This document shows, one piece after another, positions 1 through 11,324 of a stretch of DNA of 64,000 nucleotides; the first letter of the stretch is position 1, and every line of letters begins with the position of its first letter. This DNA is from Hofstenia miamia (taxonomy: Eukaryota; Xenacoelomorpha; Acoela). The stretch lies in the NCBI GenBank assembly GCA_004352715.1, contig SCFE01000004.1, positions 2,294,518 to 2,358,517 on the forward strand, in the 5' to 3' direction. Made by a program: the position numbers and the translations under genes. The notes beneath the pieces are model-generated. The model was not told where the DNA came from and made no database searches. It saw only the letters and a list, made by a program, of their open reading frames with translations.

Positions 1-38
1 ATGTTTCCCAACAGTTACCCCCAATTGCAGTAATTCAA

Positions 39-557
39 ATGTTTCATGCATTTGTTATGAGTAATTTACACTATGCTAATATCTTATATACTAATGTACA
101 CAGCCTAATGATAAAAAAGCTTCGAGTTCAACTAAAATGGGCATTAAATGTTTGTAATAAAAACTCTTTTAAAACAGAAGAATATATTTCTAAATCTATT
201 ATTTTTCCACAAGAGTTAATTATTTACAATATTATTATTTATTTCTTCAAATTCATAAAGAAAATACGACCCTACAACGAGATATCATTCTCATTTTCGA
301 CAGATTGTCTGAAGCAAAATAAACGAACAAAAAACTACTCACGTGTTAAATTTAATAAAAATATCATGAGTCAATCCTTTATTAATACTGCAATTTATAA
401 CTGGAATATATTGCCAAAAGAAATGAAAATAATAGACAACCTTAAAAAATTCAAAAAAGAATTAAAATTATTATTTCTCAAACAAAAGTTTATATCAGGT
501 AGATCATGGATAGGATTTAAATTTTATAATAACGATTATACAATAAATCGAAATTAG
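39..557 (+). mobile_element. LINE 3' fragment (C-terminal part of reverse transcriptase ORF)
   Basis: The 172-residue open frame matches the poorly conserved region after the RT domain in CR1/Jockey-type LINEs. It opens with a 'SNLHYAN' segment of the kind that follows the last RT motif. It has a 'SFINTAIYNWNILPKEMK' segment, which corresponds to the widespread 'F..a...WN.LP.e' motif, and then a basic FKKELKLLFLKQKF tail. The RT catalytic motifs would lie left of the window edge. After the stop there is a 3' UTR ending near 708 in a short ATCTT repeat, which fits a LINE microsatellite tail. The protein end is closely similar to that at 2294-2521, so both belong to one family. It is a relic and not a host gene. 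Confidence 0.75.
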
Positions 558-683
558 TAAGCTATCCGTAGTCAGTGTATTTTTTAGTCAGTGTTGTTTT
601 ATTTATTTCATTTTTGTTATTATTCATTTTTTTGTACATTTGAAATATCAGTAAAATATTGTAAAAAAATTCAAATGAATCTT

Positions 684-708
684 GATTATCTTATCTTATC
701 TTATCTTA
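684..708 (+). repeat. Pentanucleotide (ATCTT)n tail of LINE
   Basis: A short perfect run of the unit ATCTT follows the LINE 3' UTR and marks the likely 3' end of the first LINE fragment. The next LINE fragment starts immediately after it. Confidence 0.6.
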
Positions 709-710
709 AC

Positions 711-1450
711 GATAACAACACAAGCACTTCTCAATATAAATTGAAATTTAATGATACGTACATAGAACATGTTAATTCCTTCAAACATCTAGGTATAATT
801 TTTGATTCTCAACTTAATTTTACAAAGCAAATAAATCATTTTATAAAAAAAATGGCTATTTCCATTAAAGCTCTCAGCAATATATCTTAACAACTTCGAA
901 TCAAAGCAAAGATTCAATTAATTCACACATTAATAATAAGTCACTTTAATTATGGAAGCATACTATGTACTGACATAAATCAACAGCTTTTGAATATAAT
1001 CAGTGTACAAATAAATTGGGCTATAAAAATAGCAGTTAATCATTTACATAACAAGAATGAAGAAATAAAAAAATTAACAAAAACTTTTCTAAATCCACAG
1101 TGTATAATTTATAAAAATGTATTAACTACTTTCTTTAGAATATTTAATAATATTGCTCCCTATAAAAAATCTAATGCTTTATCCTCCAAAATATCGTTAG
1201 ACATAATTATAGAACACTAAAAATTAAACCTCTTAAATATAACAAGAAAATAATGAAAAATTCATTTCTCAATACATCAATAAATATATGGAATAGTATA
1301 CCCAAATCTTTAAAACAAATCAATAAAATAAGAGTATTCAAAGACTAAATAAATAAACAAAAGAAAGACTTGAATACTAATGGCGAGGGTTTAAATTTTA
1401 TAGTACTGACTATTCAATTGACAGCATATAAATTCGCCATAGTCCAGGTC
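711..1450 (+). mobile_element. Second LINE 3' fragment, decayed
   Basis: Plus-strand frames read 'FKHLGIIFDSQLNFTKQIN', the LINE motif that follows the RT palm ('YLGv.ld..L.w..hi'), then 'ISHFNYGS' and the post-RT connection region. Stop codons at about 888 and 1218 and loss of frame after 1220 show decay. Recognisable remnants continue to the 'IYGIVYPNL' region near 1290. It belongs to the same broad CR1/Jockey-like group as the neighbouring fragments. Confidence 0.65.
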
Positions 1451-1604
1451 ATTAGTTATAATTGTCTTTGTAAATATTCATTTGTGTGCGTGTATATTTG
1501 TTTTTGTACTTGTATAGTTATTTTTTTTGACTCTATTTAGAGTTGTAAACAGTATTTTATATTGTACAAATCAACTCTAAATATAGACATTTCTTCTTCT
1601 TCAA

Positions 1605-1715
1605 ATGTCTTTTGTTTCACCAATGTAGAAGCTGTCACACTTCTGACAATTATATTTATAAACCATTGATGAAACCAAAGGTTTTTGAATTGGATCTTTG
1701 TTACGAATTTGATGT
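1605..1715 (-). mobile_element. Penelope-like element, GIY-YIG endonuclease fragment
   Basis: The minus strand reads a short frame with 'VYKYNCQKCDSFYIGETKD'. This is the Cys-containing N-terminal core of the GIY-YIG nuclease of Penelope-like retroelements (C-x2-C, then YIGET). The frame is about 37 codons and stops right after the motif. It lies next to AT repeats, and no reverse transcriptase remains. Similar fragments occur at 11.7-12.0 kb and 41.7 kb. Confidence 0.65.
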
Positions 1716-1739
1716 TTCTTCCGAATTTAAAATTTAAAT

Positions 1740-1740
<1 letters not shown>

Positions 1741-1776
<36 letters not shown>

Positions 1777-1862
1777 ATATTATATATATATACATACATA
1801 CATACATTGTATAACAAAATTAGTATATATTATTATATATATATATTATATATTATTTTATT
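1741..1862. repeat. AT/TACA simple repeats
   Basis: Long TA dinucleotide runs with an interposed CATA tract, next to the Penelope fragment. Repeats of this kind often flank such fragments. Confidence 0.85.
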
Positions 1863-1899
1863 TATTCAATTTTCATATGGTAGTCCATAGTTATAATAT

Positions 1900-2560
1900 T
1901 CATAAAAATGAAGCTTCAATATTAAGAATACCAACCAAGTTGTAATTTATTTACACACCAAATCAATATCATTAGAACACTACCTAGCTACAAAAACATA
2001 TTGCTCAAGTTTATAAAAGATCAATGAGAAAATTCTATATATATTAAAAGTAAAAAAATTTTTAAATTATGATGAAACTGAAATTTTATTTAATTCCTTA
2101 GTTAATTCTATTATTATTTACGGTATACAAGTAAAACTCTAGCAAAGCAAAAGATTACATTACTGCAACTACCCTTCCCCCAAGACCGCTAATCATTATT
2201 AATAACGTAGTAAACTTCTTTAAGATAATTAATGAATTACCGCCTTACATTTTAATCAAGTTTCCGAACTTCAACGTCAATCACGCAAAGAGATTGAAAA
2301 AATTTGCTTGCATTAAATTTCATAAAAATACTTTGAAATGTTTATTTATTAATAGTGCTATCAGGAATTGGAACATCCTTCTAAAAGGTATTAAAAATAA
2401 AAATAATTTTAGGTCTTTTAAAAAGCAGTTTAAAACTTTTCTACTAAAACAAAAATATATATCGAGAAAATCTTGCCTGGGATTTAAATATTATAATGGT
2501 GATTACACTATTATATTCTAATGTAAATATCATTTTGTATTTTTTTATGACGCTATTTAA
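1900..2560 (+). mobile_element. Third LINE 3' fragment
   Basis: The open frame at 2294-2521 encodes the LINE C-terminal motif 'FINSAIRNWNILLKGIK' followed by 'FKKQFKTFLLKQKY' and a terminal 'GFKYYNGDYTI'. The last is nearly the same as the end of the fragment at 39-557 ('GFKFYNNDYTI'), so the two are copies of one LINE family. Upstream sequence from about 1900 is out of frame and degraded. Confidence 0.7.
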
Positions 2561-2599
2561 TAAGTCATTAATTTTTTAAATGTCAAGCACTTATTAAAT

Positions 2600-2943
2600 A
2601 ATGACTTTCTTATTCGTATTGGGGTGAATCAGAAACAGTTTAAATATAAACATATTACTAAAGAATTCAATATTTTCAACATCTGTAAAGCAAAAGACAA
2701 AGCCTTACATCAACACATCAAAGACTCTCAAAAACATCCACTAAAACAATTCATTAGCAAAATAACTGAATACTCTACATCAAAATCAAAAAAAATAATC
2801 CACCGAAATTATTATAATCAAAGACAATTTTCCCTGATAGTTATTTCTTCTATTATTAATTATTATTTTTTTAGTTTTGTAGAGTGTTGTGTAGTTTACT
2901 GTGTTGTAAGCTTAAAATAAAATTTATTATTATTATTATTATT
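2600..2943 (+). mobile_element. Probable retroelement 3' end with (TTA)n tail
   Basis: The reading frame at 2624-2920 is basic and has no motif I recognise. It is followed at once by an AATAAAATT segment and a (TTA)n run at about 2923-2943, the arrangement of a LINE 3' end with a microsatellite tail. The assignment rests on that tail and on the neighbouring LINE fragments. Confidence 0.4.
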
Positions 2944-2945
2944 TT

Positions 2946-3740
2946 GATGAAATGAAGTAATCGTCTACAAGATATCTTGAAAAGCCTTTGTAAACGTTGT
3001 TTGCATATAAAAGCACTCTGCTTAATTTGACGAAGAAATTATTGAACTTATGAAAAATTAGGCAGAAATAGGTTGGGTTTTGTGATTTATAAACTATTTT
3101 TTTGAATTTTTGAAAAATATTTGTTTAAAAATTATTTTAACAATTATTCGTCTTAAGTATTTCCATAGTTCTAATAATAGTAGAATTCGATTAATAACTC
3201 CGCTATTTCTAGTAAAATATGTAAATCACTCCAGTAATATTGTTGAAGCTGGCAATGCCGTATTAAGGCTTTGACTATGGGGGTCACACATGCACTTGAC
3301 AAACTACTTTACAAACATTTTGCAGTTGTTCGAATAGAAAGATAACAACTTTCTAACAAATCAGATATGGAACAGGTTCTGACCTTGTAAGCCGTACCAG
3401 GATTATACGCATTCTTTTCTATTCATACCTACCCATTCTAAATTCACAATTTCTTAACTTTAAATCCTTCACACCCTTTCAAAAATTACGAAATTTCCTT
3501 AATATGAACAAAAGCTAAACCAAATTCAGCACTAGCGTTGCATATTTATTTGTGTATCTGCTTGTATATATTTCAATTTTGCAAGTATGTGTATATTATA
3601 AATATTTGTATATATTTTTACGAGATTGCAGTGTATATGGCAGCATTTGCAAATGGTAGACTAAATATACGCTATTGAAAATTACATAAAAGAGACAAAT
3701 TATGATAGGTCGACAAATTAATTTCAAAGAATCTCCTGCA
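2946..3740. other. Non-coding stretch, nothing recognised
   Basis: AT-rich sequence without a sustained open frame or recognisable repeat between the retroelement cluster and the hAT relic. Confidence 0.5.
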
Positions 3741-3747
3741 GGTATAG

Positions 3748-4328
3748 TCTAGGGTGTGCCGGAATCCGGTATCCGGATCAGATATCGGGTAAAATCGGCA
3801 ATTACACAACCGGATCCGGATATTCGGTATCCTTTTGTAAAATTTAACTTGTTTACCGGATTTTGCCGGATAACATATTCTGAGATAAAGCTTGATTTAA
3901 AAATGGAATTTTCGAGGAAAAAGCTATATTTGTCCATGATATACAAATTGTCATGAAACAAAATAAGTTGTTTTTCTGACATATCAGGACATAGTCTATT
4001 TAATATTAATTTATTTTCATCCGCAAGAGGTCGATATTAATTGAGAAATAAGGTTATTCTTCATTAATAATTACGGCAACCAAAACCCATAAAAATAATA
4101 TTCTTTTTCAGTTGGTCTATTTTGCTTAAAATTAAATGGTTTTCAGACCCTGGGTGAAGTTAAATAGCAAGTTATAAAGTTTATAAAACGTCATATTGTT
4201 GTTGTTTGAAAAATACGGGAATGTTTGTGGCTGAAATGCCATAAAAGTACTATTTTGGCATAGTTTCATTAAATTAAGAAAAAAACTTAAAAATTAATGA
4301 GGATTGTGACTGCATTAAATCATTTGCA

Positions 4329-4372
<44 letters not shown>

Positions 4373-5175
4373 CTTTAAATACAAAATTTTATAATTTTTA
4401 TAAGGCGCTGGATACAAAAGATCTAAACGGGGCTCTAGATACGAGTCAAAATTTTTTTTTGAAGAAACTTGAAGCTCATACATAAGAAATTAGACCCCTA
4501 TTCTAAATGCGCAATAAGAAATTTTTTGGATAAAATGAATTATTCTGGCACTGAATACTATGAAAAATCGGAAAGTGTGGGCTTTAAGTACTTTAATTGC
4601 TAGCTAATTGTTGACCCGACCCACTGGTCGAATCGTTTCTAGACTGGCCTTGCTTGCTGTCTGCGGAAAAAATAATAAAGAACTATATAAAATATTATTT
4701 CATGGATTTTATTGTACACGTTTTGCAGAACTGTGCTATGCCTATTCAGGCAAAATATATGAGGGTTGATAATCTTATTGCTTCATTAAGTCTGCTAACG
4801 TAAAATATTAGTTGTTCAATGTTTGACAGAGTTGAAATTCTAAAAGATGTTGATATTGCTCCCAACCTTGATCTTGGAAATGACACCTGTGAAATAATTG
4901 CCTACATCAAGTCACGATTAGAAAATACCGGTTTCAATGATATAATGGAAAGAAAGGGTATGAACATTTAATCAGAATTGTATGTCAAGTTACGAAAATT
5001 TCAAGCAACATCGGCTGCAGTTGAGAGATATTTTTCTATGTTGAGAAAACTCTAGGCTTATGACAGAAATCTTATGCACAACAATATATGGATGTTTATT
5101 TGCCGTTATAATAATTTAGCTAGCAAAGCAATTGCTTTAAAAAAATTGACTTATTATTATGTAAGAGTTTTTGTA
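3748..5175 (+). mobile_element. hAT-type DNA transposon relic
   Basis: The left end looks like a hAT terminus: CTAGGGTGTGCCGGAATCCGG, followed by a GC-rich block full of CCGGAT/ATCCGG inverted motifs, unlike the AT-rich surroundings. Near the right side (about 4816-5170) a plus-strand frame reads 'MFDRVEILKDVDIAPN', then after one stop codon 'ATSAAVERYFSMLRKL' and 'NNIWMFICRYN'. The second part is the C-terminal hAT dimerisation domain (the A..vERyFS...L signature). The rest of the transposase is not recognisable and the matching right terminal repeat was not found. Confidence 0.6.
4331..4370. repeat. (AT)n microsatellite
   Basis: Forty bases of uninterrupted AT dinucleotide inside the hAT relic. 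Confidence 0.95.
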
Positions 5176-5309
5176 TTTGCTTTATATCTTGTTCTCAGTA
5201 ATAAAAAAGCCATATATTGCCTAAATGGATTATTTTAAAAATGTATGGTCATATTTTAGGTAAACTCTAACCAAATTCTGTCATAATTAATCGCGCACAG
5301 CTCTGACTA

Positions 5310-5690
5310 TCGAGTTATTAAAGAACATCAAGATGCAATGTACGAGTCTAAATCTTTTTTCCGAGATTGCTCACTCATTTAAAATAGGGTTATCCCCGCT
5401 CTACTCATGCTATTGAACGTAATTATAATTAGAATAAATTGATAATATTCGACAATTCTCATTGTGAACCATGCGTTGTAGAGCAATGTGATATATGTTA
5501 ACATGTATTTTATATAACGGATTAGAAAAATGTTATTTTTAGAAATCAATTGTTTTGATGGTTGAATCTATCTAATTTCCACAATAAAATATAAAGCTGT
5601 AGAGGGTTAGAGTACAATGTACGTCATTCAAATAAGAAGTTCTAAAAATATATTTAATAGAAAATTTGAACAATGTGGAACAAAGTAGTC
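5310..5690. other. Non-coding, 3' side of the gelsolin-like gene
   Basis: No open frame of note. It presumably holds the 3' UTR of the minus-strand gelsolin-like gene, but no clear minus-strand polyadenylation signal could be assigned. Confidence 0.4.
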
Positions 5691-5697
5691 AAGCGCC

Positions 5698-6498
5698 TTA
5701 GTGATTTTTACGAAAAATACTTAATATTTCGTTTGTACGGTTCTCAATGGTGTCATCCAACATGACAACAGGACGTGAACCTTTGTGTTCATCTACAAAC
5801 GCTGCTGCTGCGAATTTGTCCTTTGGTGAGCTTTTATTACCTTGCCAATTAAACACCTTTTTCTCTGCAAGTAAGACATATACATTGTGCGGATCAAGAC
5901 TCTTAGTAGAAACGGGCATATCTTCCATTTTTCCGTTAGAAAATTTGTAGAGTAAGTTTTTAAAATTTCTGTCTCTATCTGGCATTCTCTTAAAAGCGGA
6001 TTGACTTCCACCTTCCATGTGAGTTATTCCATTTTCAAAATATGAATTGAAAAGTTCTGACTCTTTGAATTCTTCCTCCCTGTGATGCTTTCCATTTCCT
6101 TGTAAATATGCAGCTAGCTCAACAGTTTTATATGCAGCTGTTCCGTATTTGTCAGCTGAAGCGTCTTTGCCTATCCAAAAGTGAATGTCATTTTTCAGAG
6201 CATTTCCTTCCGAATGAGTGTTCATTACGATGTAGGCATCCCCACTGTAAAACTTTCCATAATCTGCACGAGGCCAATCTTCAACATTAAAATTGTTAAT
6301 TCTCCAAATTCTTAGTCCGGGTTCTTTTCCAGCGCCTGCCCAAGCCTTTTCGCTCTTAGAAGCTTCATTCATAAGCTCCTGTTGAAGCTTCATTTTGAAT
6401 TGTGCGTTAGCCTTTTCTGCCAATACATCGCCATTATTTTTGCATACACACACTAGAAGGAAAAATATGCTGGAGCAGAATTTCCGCATTTTATTCAT
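5698..6498 (-). CDS. Secreted gelsolin-like protein, two gelsolin repeats
   Basis: A 266-residue uninterrupted frame. Residues 1 to about 27 form a signal-peptide-like segment: basic start, hydrophobic core around 'IFFLLVCVC', then a polar stretch. Residues 61-170 are a gelsolin domain 1. They show 'GLRIWRINNF', 'YGKFYSGDAYIV', 'IHFWIGKDASADKYGTAA', the helix 'KTVELAAYL' and 'FNSYFENGITHMEGG', which correspond position by position to actin-severing domain G1. Residues about 176-260 are a second, shorter gelsolin fold ('LDPHNVYVLLAEKKVFNWQGN', then 'DKFAAAAFV' and 'SRPVVMLDD'). The family binds and severs or caps actin in a Ca2+-dependent way. A secreted form would act outside the cell or on extracellular actin. 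Typical gelsolins have three or six domains, so two is short. No intron interrupts it, which fits either a single-exon gene or a retrocopy. The frame is intact, so I read it as functional. An alternative start at residue 4 is equally possible. Confidence 0.85.
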   Translation of the reverse strand: MNKMRKFCSSIFFLLVCVCKNNGDVLAEKANAQFKMKLQQELMNEASKSEKAWAGAGKEPGLRIWRINNFNVEDWPRADYGKFYSGDAYIVMNTHSEGNALKNDIHFWIGKDASADKYGTAAYKTVELAAYLQGNGKHHREEEFKESELFNSYFENGITHMEGGSQSAFKRMPDRDRNFKNLLYKFSNGKMEDMPVSTKSLDPHNVYVLLAEKKVFNWQGNKSSPKDKFAAAAFVDEHKGSRPVVMLDDTIENRTNEILSIFRKNH

Positions 6499-9227
6499 AG
6501 CGATATACTAAAGAAATTTTACAATGAATTGCGGGAAATCACGTTATATTGGTTTCTTCTGAAGAAATATTTATATTCTGCTGCATTTTACATAAGCGTC
6601 TATTGTGTGCATTTTACTATCTCTGCTACCTGCTCAATGTTTTGAGTGAAATTATTACAATTTCAAATTTATAAGTTGTTGTATTTGTATTTAGTAGGTA
6701 TACCTAATATTTGCAATCATATATAATTCTTCGTGCCCTCTATTTACTGTCTGCTTCAGAAAGAAAAAGAAAATCTTTATTCATTATGAGATAACAATGC
6801 ATAAATAGAAAAAAATGTCTAGCTTAAAAACTAATTGATAAGTTAGAAGTATAATTTTTCCTAAGCCGTGGAAGTTCGCCAGCAGTAGTTCAATTGTTAC
6901 ATTCTTATTTTCTAAAGACAATAAATCTCTATGAATTGATCCACTGCCAATATAGCTTAATTATGGTACGGAAATAAACGCAAAAATATAAGTCCATAAA
7001 TTTATTAAGAACAGAAGCAGAACATAGAGAAATTCTAATGTATCTGTATGATAACGAGTGTTTGGTGAATTTTGCAAAAATTAATATCAACTTTAACAAC
7101 TTAAATAGCTTGGAGAAGAGTAATGCCAAATAGATTTTGGAAACTTTGTCAGCAGTTATGTCGGCCTACAACACCAATAACTCATGGCTCATCATTCAAG
7201 TGAGTTAATTGTCTTTGTCTTTTGGATTAAGTTGCTTAACGCAAAAATGCAATTTTCAACGCAATTTAGACATTTTTCATTTTGTACGGAACTTCATGGC
7301 TCATATTTTTAGGAATTGACTCACTTCTTGTTCATGCAATAGAAACGTTAGAGGCCATAATACTTAAAAATGAATTGGAAATAAAGTTACGAAGCTCTGT
7401 CGCCTCAATGCGTTGAATCACTTCTGGCGTCACTCTTCATTCACTATTGCATTATCATTTGACAAATTGCATGCCCGTTTTTATAAGAAGAATTTGCAAG
7501 AATCTACTAAAATTTGTAACTTTTTGGTTATTTGTTAAGGTTGTCCACAGAGGTTCCTTTATTCTGCTGATAATGATACTTTTAGAATAAAGAAACACAT
7601 TGGAAGTAACAAACACATTGGTCTCTCTCGTCTTCCGCAACCGGTAGACTCCCGTTTGTTGTACCTGACTGGAAGCAAGTTTTTATATATCAAAAAGTTT
7701 CGATTTTCTTGTATAGTTCTATAATACAGTCGCAGGTAATGAATGCGAATTATTGTGAATTCTGATAGATTTGTGCAATTTCCCAAGAATCACAGAAGAA
7801 TTCTATATTTTGAATTGGCAAGTGTTTCAATTGTTTATTCAACTATTGAAAGTTTCTATTAACAACAGACTATTCAAATATTGGAAAAACACAGAACTGA
7901 AATCAATATTGAACCAGTTTCAGTGAAACTTAATACACTGCTCCAAAAGAATTTAGATTCGGAAAAATTGCGAGAATTTTGAAACTTTTCTTCAATATAG
8001 GGATATGGTATGGAACATGAGAAGTACATGGATGTGTTTTACTACCGAAATGCACCTCTGGTGCCGTGTTAATCTAGAGTATTTTCAGACATGCACTCTA
8101 TACTCTCTGTGCAAGACCAAAACTATGACTGTCAAACGTTTAAATTTTTACTTGTTGGCAACTGTTACTTAAATCAATAGAAACAATAAAATCTTTGATA
8201 ACACAACTTTTTTGAAAATATAGCAACCTTTAGTGCAATTTTGCGTGCTTTTTAAAGCCACTGATAAGAATAAATTTCTTTGAGACAAAAGCATGTGGGA
8301 ACTTGCTATTTAGGCTTCGTCTTAAGATATGCAAGCAAACAAAAGTAAGGGTGCAGTGCACCCNCCCCCCCCCCCCCCATTTCTGATGAGTATTAAAATA
8401 TCATTATAAAGCATTTCATATTGTAATTTAATTAATTTTTACAAAGATTGATTTTTTTTGACACAAAGCAATTTATCAAAGCCGGAAATAATTCAACAAA
8501 ATTTCGCATTGATTTTAAAATATAATTATTGTATGTTTGAGTGATTGATATGCTTAATATTAAATGCCATGAAAGGTTTTTTATCAATTTAAAGCAAAGT
8601 ATAATAAATAAATGATAGGTATTTTTCAAACACCATCTATGATTATGTAACTGTCTCAATTCCAGAAATGTATACTGGAAGTGTCATGATCGAAAACACA
8701 AATTACTACATCACCGAAAAAATAATGGAGTTATGAAGAATTTGGGAAGAAAATATTTTGCCAAAAGTAAAATGATTTACTAAGATCTACGTCAAAAATA
8801 TGAGCATAATTAAAAGCATGCTTCTAGTAGCTTTTGCTGCAATAAATTATAGAAGAAAAGAGTGTTTTCTAGAATTTGATTGTCTTAAAACATCGACTAT
8901 ATGGTCTTAAAAAGAACACTTCACATAATAGATTTCCGAAGACTTTGAGTCTATAAAAAGATCTTAATAAATATAAAGTTTAAGATGGTTACTATAGATA
9001 TGAATTAGAATAAGGGAAATCTATGAGTATTTTGCTTAAATACCTAAAATGATTGAAGACTACTGCGAAAATACAGGCCTCTGCCAAAAAATTTAAGAAA
9101 CCTTTGAAATGAATTTGGGTCAGAGAAGTGTCAAACATCATCGAAATGTCAAAAATCAAATTCAAAAATATATATTTCTCAATGTCGTTTTAGCATGTAT
9201 GATGTAAAATTGGGGAAAAAAAGATAA
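6499..9227. other. Non-coding stretch, no gene recognised
   Basis: Only short scattered open frames with no recognisable domain. The first bases beyond 6498 are the upstream region of the minus-strand gelsolin-like gene. A poly-C tract containing an N lies at 8361-8378. Confidence 0.5.
8361..8378. repeat. Poly-C homopolymer with ambiguous base
   Basis: Seventeen C residues interrupted by one N at 8364. The homopolymer length is probably not reliable. Confidence 0.9.
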
Positions 9228-9667
9228 TTGGTGTTGATTTTCTCTCAACTGTATAGAATGAGATGCCGATCACTAAACCGCTGTCAATCAACTTACGTTA
9301 TGTGCATAGATAGTGTATGTGGCATACAAATGCTGCATGATTGGGTTCCCTATAGCATAGTGCATATACTAATTATGTTTCAGCACATTAAGCAAATGTA
9401 CATTCCACCAACGGCCACCACTGCGGTGTTTATATAAGAATAATGTATGAGAAAGGTCCATACGGAATTAGTCTTATATTTAAAAAGCCTACTGATGTCT
9501 ATGTCTTTCCTACCATGAACTGTAAATTGAACCAATATGTAACTATGTATATTCATTTAAATGACGTGCTGGTGTCGAATAACCGCGGATGCCATTCGTA
9601 TGGGTTATGGGTTATTTTGCAAAGTTACTGGGGCGCTACGGAGTTCACTTATGTGTCACAAATGTGA
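9228..9667 (+). other. Two adjacent unrecognised short open frames
   Basis: Two consecutive plus-strand frames (69 and 74 residues, 9228-9437 and 9443-9667) lie in a patch richer in GC than its flanks. The second reads 'GPYGISLIFKKPTDVYVF' and 'NNRGCHSYGLWVILQSYW'. Neither matches a family I know. They could be an exon, a decayed gene or chance frames. Confidence 0.2.
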
Positions 9668-10741
9668 TCGGTTCAACATATTTATTCGATATCAAACATA
9701 CCTCTTACTAGATTTTTTTTAAAATGACAAATGAACTTACCCTTTTTAAGCTTATAATCTAAAAAACAAAACTTTTCCACAAATTCGCCTGCAGAACGTC
9801 TTCTTTGTGAATAAGTCTAAGTGTTGCTAATCACTCGATACATTTTAATAAAATAAATTCCCAATTGGCCATTATGGTAGCTAACAGGTCAAGGTAATCA
9901 GGAATGTGGGTAGAATTTTTTCATAGCTAAAAAGCACTCAAGAACTAAAACAGTTAAGAACTTTTAAGATATTTGATTAATACAAACATATATTTTCAAA
10001 AAAACTATCATCTAACTATCATCTGCAGGTATGTACAACAGAGTCGGGATGTGACATTACATGTAAGTGTAATATTCCTGTTTTACAAATTTGCAACAAC
10101 TACTAATCTACACCAGTTTCTTGAAATACATGTATGTTCCATTTCATTTTAGTCCTGCTTTCCAAACGTGCTCAATTTTTATTGGCTATTATTTTACAAT
10201 ATTACACACGTATTTTTTAAGGGCAAAATCTTCTAATGAACAATTTTCATATGATAAATTGCAAATTTGGAGCTCAAACCCAAGCGGCAAAAAATTTCAT
10301 CGCAAATTGAAATTATACATTCTGCTGTAATAATTCTTATTATTTCTTAATATTTGTTAAATTTTAGACAAAATTAGCTACCTAAATTACATTAATAATG
10401 TCCTAAACACCTACTGCGTTAATTTAATTTAACTATTTAAGTATTAAATTCCAACTAGCCTTGCCAATTAATATTGTATTGTCAAGGTGGATAAATTCCA
10501 GTTTAACCATCCTTATTCGCCACTGATAAACGAATGTTAACATCGGTCAAGAATATTTGAATTTGTCAAAACTTCAATTTTACATGAACAAAATTATATT
10601 GTGAAAATTTAGAAAAACATGGCAAGCAAAAACTTTGGTTTTGCCATAAACGAGACAGCCATTAAAGGCAACAGGTTGAAATAATGGGTCATCCCTACAA
10701 TTACATAAAATAACTCATTTTAAACGCGGTATTTTACAAAA
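9668..10741. other. Non-coding stretch
   Basis: AT-rich, with only short frames and no recognised motif. The last part is upstream of the secreted protein gene at 10742. Confidence 0.45.
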
Positions 10742-11324
10742 ATGTGGGCTTTTGTGCATTTTCTAATTCTTGTTCAAATTTCACTTGATCTTGCGAAAAC
10801 AGAGAGTTGTGAGACTCCTCCCAATCGGCAATGGACAACATTTAAAGTGATTCGAAAAAATGACAGCGTGCTTTTGGCTTACATGCAACACTATAAATCG
10901 TTCAACGGCAACAAAACGTTTGAATTCGGTGAATTTGAGCATCTCGAGAGTGGTAATATTTCAAGAGCATGGTTCTTTAATGAAGAAGTATATAAAAGCG
11001 CAAATGGTAACTGCAAAAAATCGATCCATAATAGCTCAATTAGCTTCCTATACGAATGGCAACACAAATCTTTGATTGGCAACTTAACCATTGAAGGAAT
11101 AAATGGAATGGTAAATGTTTATGCTGTTTAAGAAAAATGAAACAGCTTTTGACGAATGCTTCTACGGTTTCCAATTTTCACAAGAACATGGTTGTAGATA
11201 CGTTTACCTAAATTGTGAAGAAGTATATCTTAAAGCAATTTCTTTTGGCTCTAGAAAATCATTTGATTTTGATGGAGTTTGTGCTGATCAGTACACCAAC
11301 GTAAAACCTGCTTACTACAATTAA
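10742..11324 (+). pseudogene. Secreted N-glycosylated protein, apparently frameshifted
   Basis: The first frame (10742-11131, 129 residues) starts with a clear signal peptide (residues 1-22, hydrophobic 'FVHFLILVQISLDLA'). It is followed by a small secreted domain with cysteines at residues 23 and 91 and five N-x-S/T sequons (N40, N57, N72, N97, N114). It stops after 'GINGMVNVYAV'. The overlapping next frame (from about 11115) continues in the same style, with a further sequon 'NET' and four cysteines ('DECFYGF', 'HGCRYVYLNC', 'DGVCADQY'), and ends at 11324. Together they look like one protein of about 190 residues broken by a one-base shift near 11110-11140. A GT..AG pair there would give only a roughly 35-base intron and does not restore the phase, so a frameshift or sequencing error is more likely. 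I do not recognise the family. Confidence 0.5.

Noticed and set aside
3749-3982. Overlapping open frames on both strands at 3749-3982 as genes
   Set aside because: They arise from CCGGAT/ATCCGG inverted motifs at a hAT-type transposon end. The peptides mirror each other and have no domain.
5747-6290. Other open frames overlapping the gelsolin-like gene
   Set aside because: They are antisense or shifted shadows. Only the 266-residue frame shows domain homology.
11110-11150. A 35-base GT-AG intron joining the two frames of the secreted protein
   Set aside because: The splice would not restore the reading phase of the second half and is shorter than usual animal introns. A frameshift fits better.
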